Below, one piece after another: positions 62,601 to 64,000 of a stretch of DNA of 64,000 bases (the first letter of the stretch is position 1; every line of letters begins with the position of its first letter). This DNA comes from Daphnia pulex (Eukaryota; Arthropoda; Branchiopoda; Diplostraca; Daphniidae): positions 3,596,001 to 3,660,000 of the forward strand of contig NC_060020.1 of assembly GCF_021134715.1 (NCBI RefSeq), in the 5' to 3' direction. Position numbers and translations under genes: made by a program. The notes below the pieces were generated by a model. That model saw nothing but the letters and a program-made list of their open reading frames with translations. It searched no databases and had not been told where the DNA came from.

Positions 62601-64000
62601 AGTAATCAGCCGCCGAGAGATGATGCTGTTGTTGTTGCATCTGCTGTTGTTCTGACTTTCTCGGCAGAGGTTGTTGCTGTTGTTGTTGCTGATGTTGCTG
62701 CATCTGATTATTCGACGGACTAGGGGCCGTTTGATATCCCTGGACAGAGAAACTCAAATCAGCCCGAGGGAGTGCAGGATAAGGATTATTGGACGGTGGT
62801 CCACTGGAACCACTCTGTTGCTGGCCGCCACGAGCGAGCCGCTCGCGGTGATCGCGATCGATAGCCAAATTGTAGGCAGCCATGTATCGATCCCGATTGT
62901 CCTTGTCTTTGTCGCGCTCCTGACTGTTGATATGACTGGGTGGGGCTTGACTGCTGCTGCCTCCTCCTCCTCCGCTCATAGTCATTACTAACTGCTGCTG
63001 CTGTTGTTGTTGTTGTGACGTCTGACCTTTGACTGGCATAGTCGGTGGATTCCACGAAGCAGACGAAGGAACGCCTCCTCCGGATCCAGCCGCCGCCGCC
63101 GCCGATTTCAATTCGCCGATTTGTCTGTGGTAGCGCATTAATGACTCTTCGAAATGTTGATCAACAGCTTGTTTGTGCCGCTCTCGCTCCATTCGTTCCT
63201 TGTCCATCCTCTCACGCTCACGTTCTCTTTCACGTTGCTGCTGCTGTTGCTGTTGTTGCTCCTTGGCCTCCAGTTCTCTGCGCTCCCGTTCACGTTCCCT
63301 GTGAAACCAAATGGACACATTATCAGCATAGCTATACACGAATGCCATTCTCATTTGACCCTATGCTATCTTATCACGACAGCCGACATTTTATCTGCAT
63401 AGATAATAATAATACGTGCCCCAGTGGAACATTTAATCGATAGGCACGGCCCAAACGACTCTAACAACCCCGCCTAAAAATAACGAAATTATTGTTTTTT
63501 TTTCTTACCTGGCCGCACGTTCCTGTCTTTCGCGTTCCCGTTCGTGAGCCATATATAATTCCTCGTGAGAAGGCTGTCCAGCAGCTGCCGCCTGGGCTGC
63601 TGCCGCCTGGGCTTGATTGTTGATGAGGTTGTGATGATGCATTTTCCAATACATCTCGGCGGCTGCGACTGAATGATGCGGTAAGCCTGAGAAACTGGCC
63701 ATGCCTGGCGGTAGGCCGAACGGCAAGGTACTTGGATGAGGTATGCCAGCTGGCAAATAATGTCCGTACATGGTTCCAGGCGGTCCCACACTGGCCCCTC
63801 CACCAGAAGCCTGCGAGTAGGTCGGCTCTGGGGTTCTCTTGACAGCGGACATGGCCGTGGATCTGGCCGCAGCCGCAGACGATGGTGACGAGGCTGGCGA
63901 TCTCTTTTGAGCTCCTTGTCCGCTGCCACCGCCACGACTGAGATTACTGACCCCACCACCGCCCGTTTCTCGGTCGCGTTGCTCACGCTGTTCCTCCTCG
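56629..64000 (-). CDS. Kdm3: Histone H3K9 demethylase KDM3 (JMJD1/JHDM2), 5' end beyond window
   Basis: Twelve exons in transcript order: 64000 (cut)-63509, 63298-60891, 60759-60062, 59980-59793, 59721-59337, 59242-58994, 58927-58127, 58055-57816, 57745-57451, 57356-57217, 57136-56960, 56892-56629; 2,111 residues in the window. The catalytic half has the zinc clusters [15 protein letters not shown] and [20 protein letters not shown], then a JmjC domain with iron ligands His and Asp in [17 protein letters not shown] and the distal His in [20 protein letters not shown]. It removes mono- and dimethyl from H3K9. The N-terminal half (residues 1 to about 1,200 here) is low complexity: Arg/Glu repeats, poly-Gln, poly-Ala, Pro- and Ser-rich. 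The first exon is still open at the window end. Confidence 0.93.

Overview
This is a eukaryotic, arthropod window, most likely a branchiopod crustacean close to Daphnia. Reasons: TipE sodium-channel accessory proteins are arthropod-specific, one gene is the arthropod Orb2 type of CPEB, many introns are only about 60-110 bp, and there are decayed Tyr/Thr-rich YYTT-repeat genes. The species is inferred from gene content, not proven. Gene models were built by hand by joining GT-AG introns so that the reading frame is kept and conserved family motifs are restored.

Layout, left to right. 0-4.6 kb: two TipE-family genes in divergent orientation (tipE on minus, a six-exon homologue on plus). 5-7.1 kb: a BTB/POZ gene with a clear TATA/initiator promoter, bracketed by two identical 72-bp sequences. 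8.5-19.2 kb: the histone H3K27 demethylase UTX/KDM6 on minus, 19 coding exons with a 5-kb intron. 20.5-24.1 kb: a compact cluster with SLBP (histone mRNA stem-loop binding, plus), an unnamed coiled-coil protein (minus) and phosphoglycerate mutase (plus). 25.9-31.2 kb: the Cdc25 phosphatase. 31.2-36.2 kb: about 5 kb with no gene seen. 36.2-37.3 kb: a p24/TMED cargo receptor of the eclair/TMED9 type. 37.4-47.3 kb: Orb2/CPEB with long leader, large intron and T-rich 3' region. 47.5-54 kb: an accessory stretch holding a foldback repeat, a 383-bp inverted-repeat element, a piggyBac-like TTAA MITE, a possible 69-residue spliced gene, and an array of three decayed YYTT-repeat genes, one with about 20 copies of a perfect 24-bp minisatellite. 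54.7-55.5 kb: TMEM256. 56.6-64 kb: the H3K9 demethylase KDM3/JMJD1, truncated by the window end.

Most of the genes are conserved housekeeping or regulatory genes. Three concern chromatin or histones (UTX, KDM3, SLBP), two cell-cycle or translational control (Cdc25, Orb2), and two neuronal excitability (TipE pair). No operon-like or defence system is visible. The least explained DNA is 47.5-53.4 kb, and most of the unusual observations come from there.
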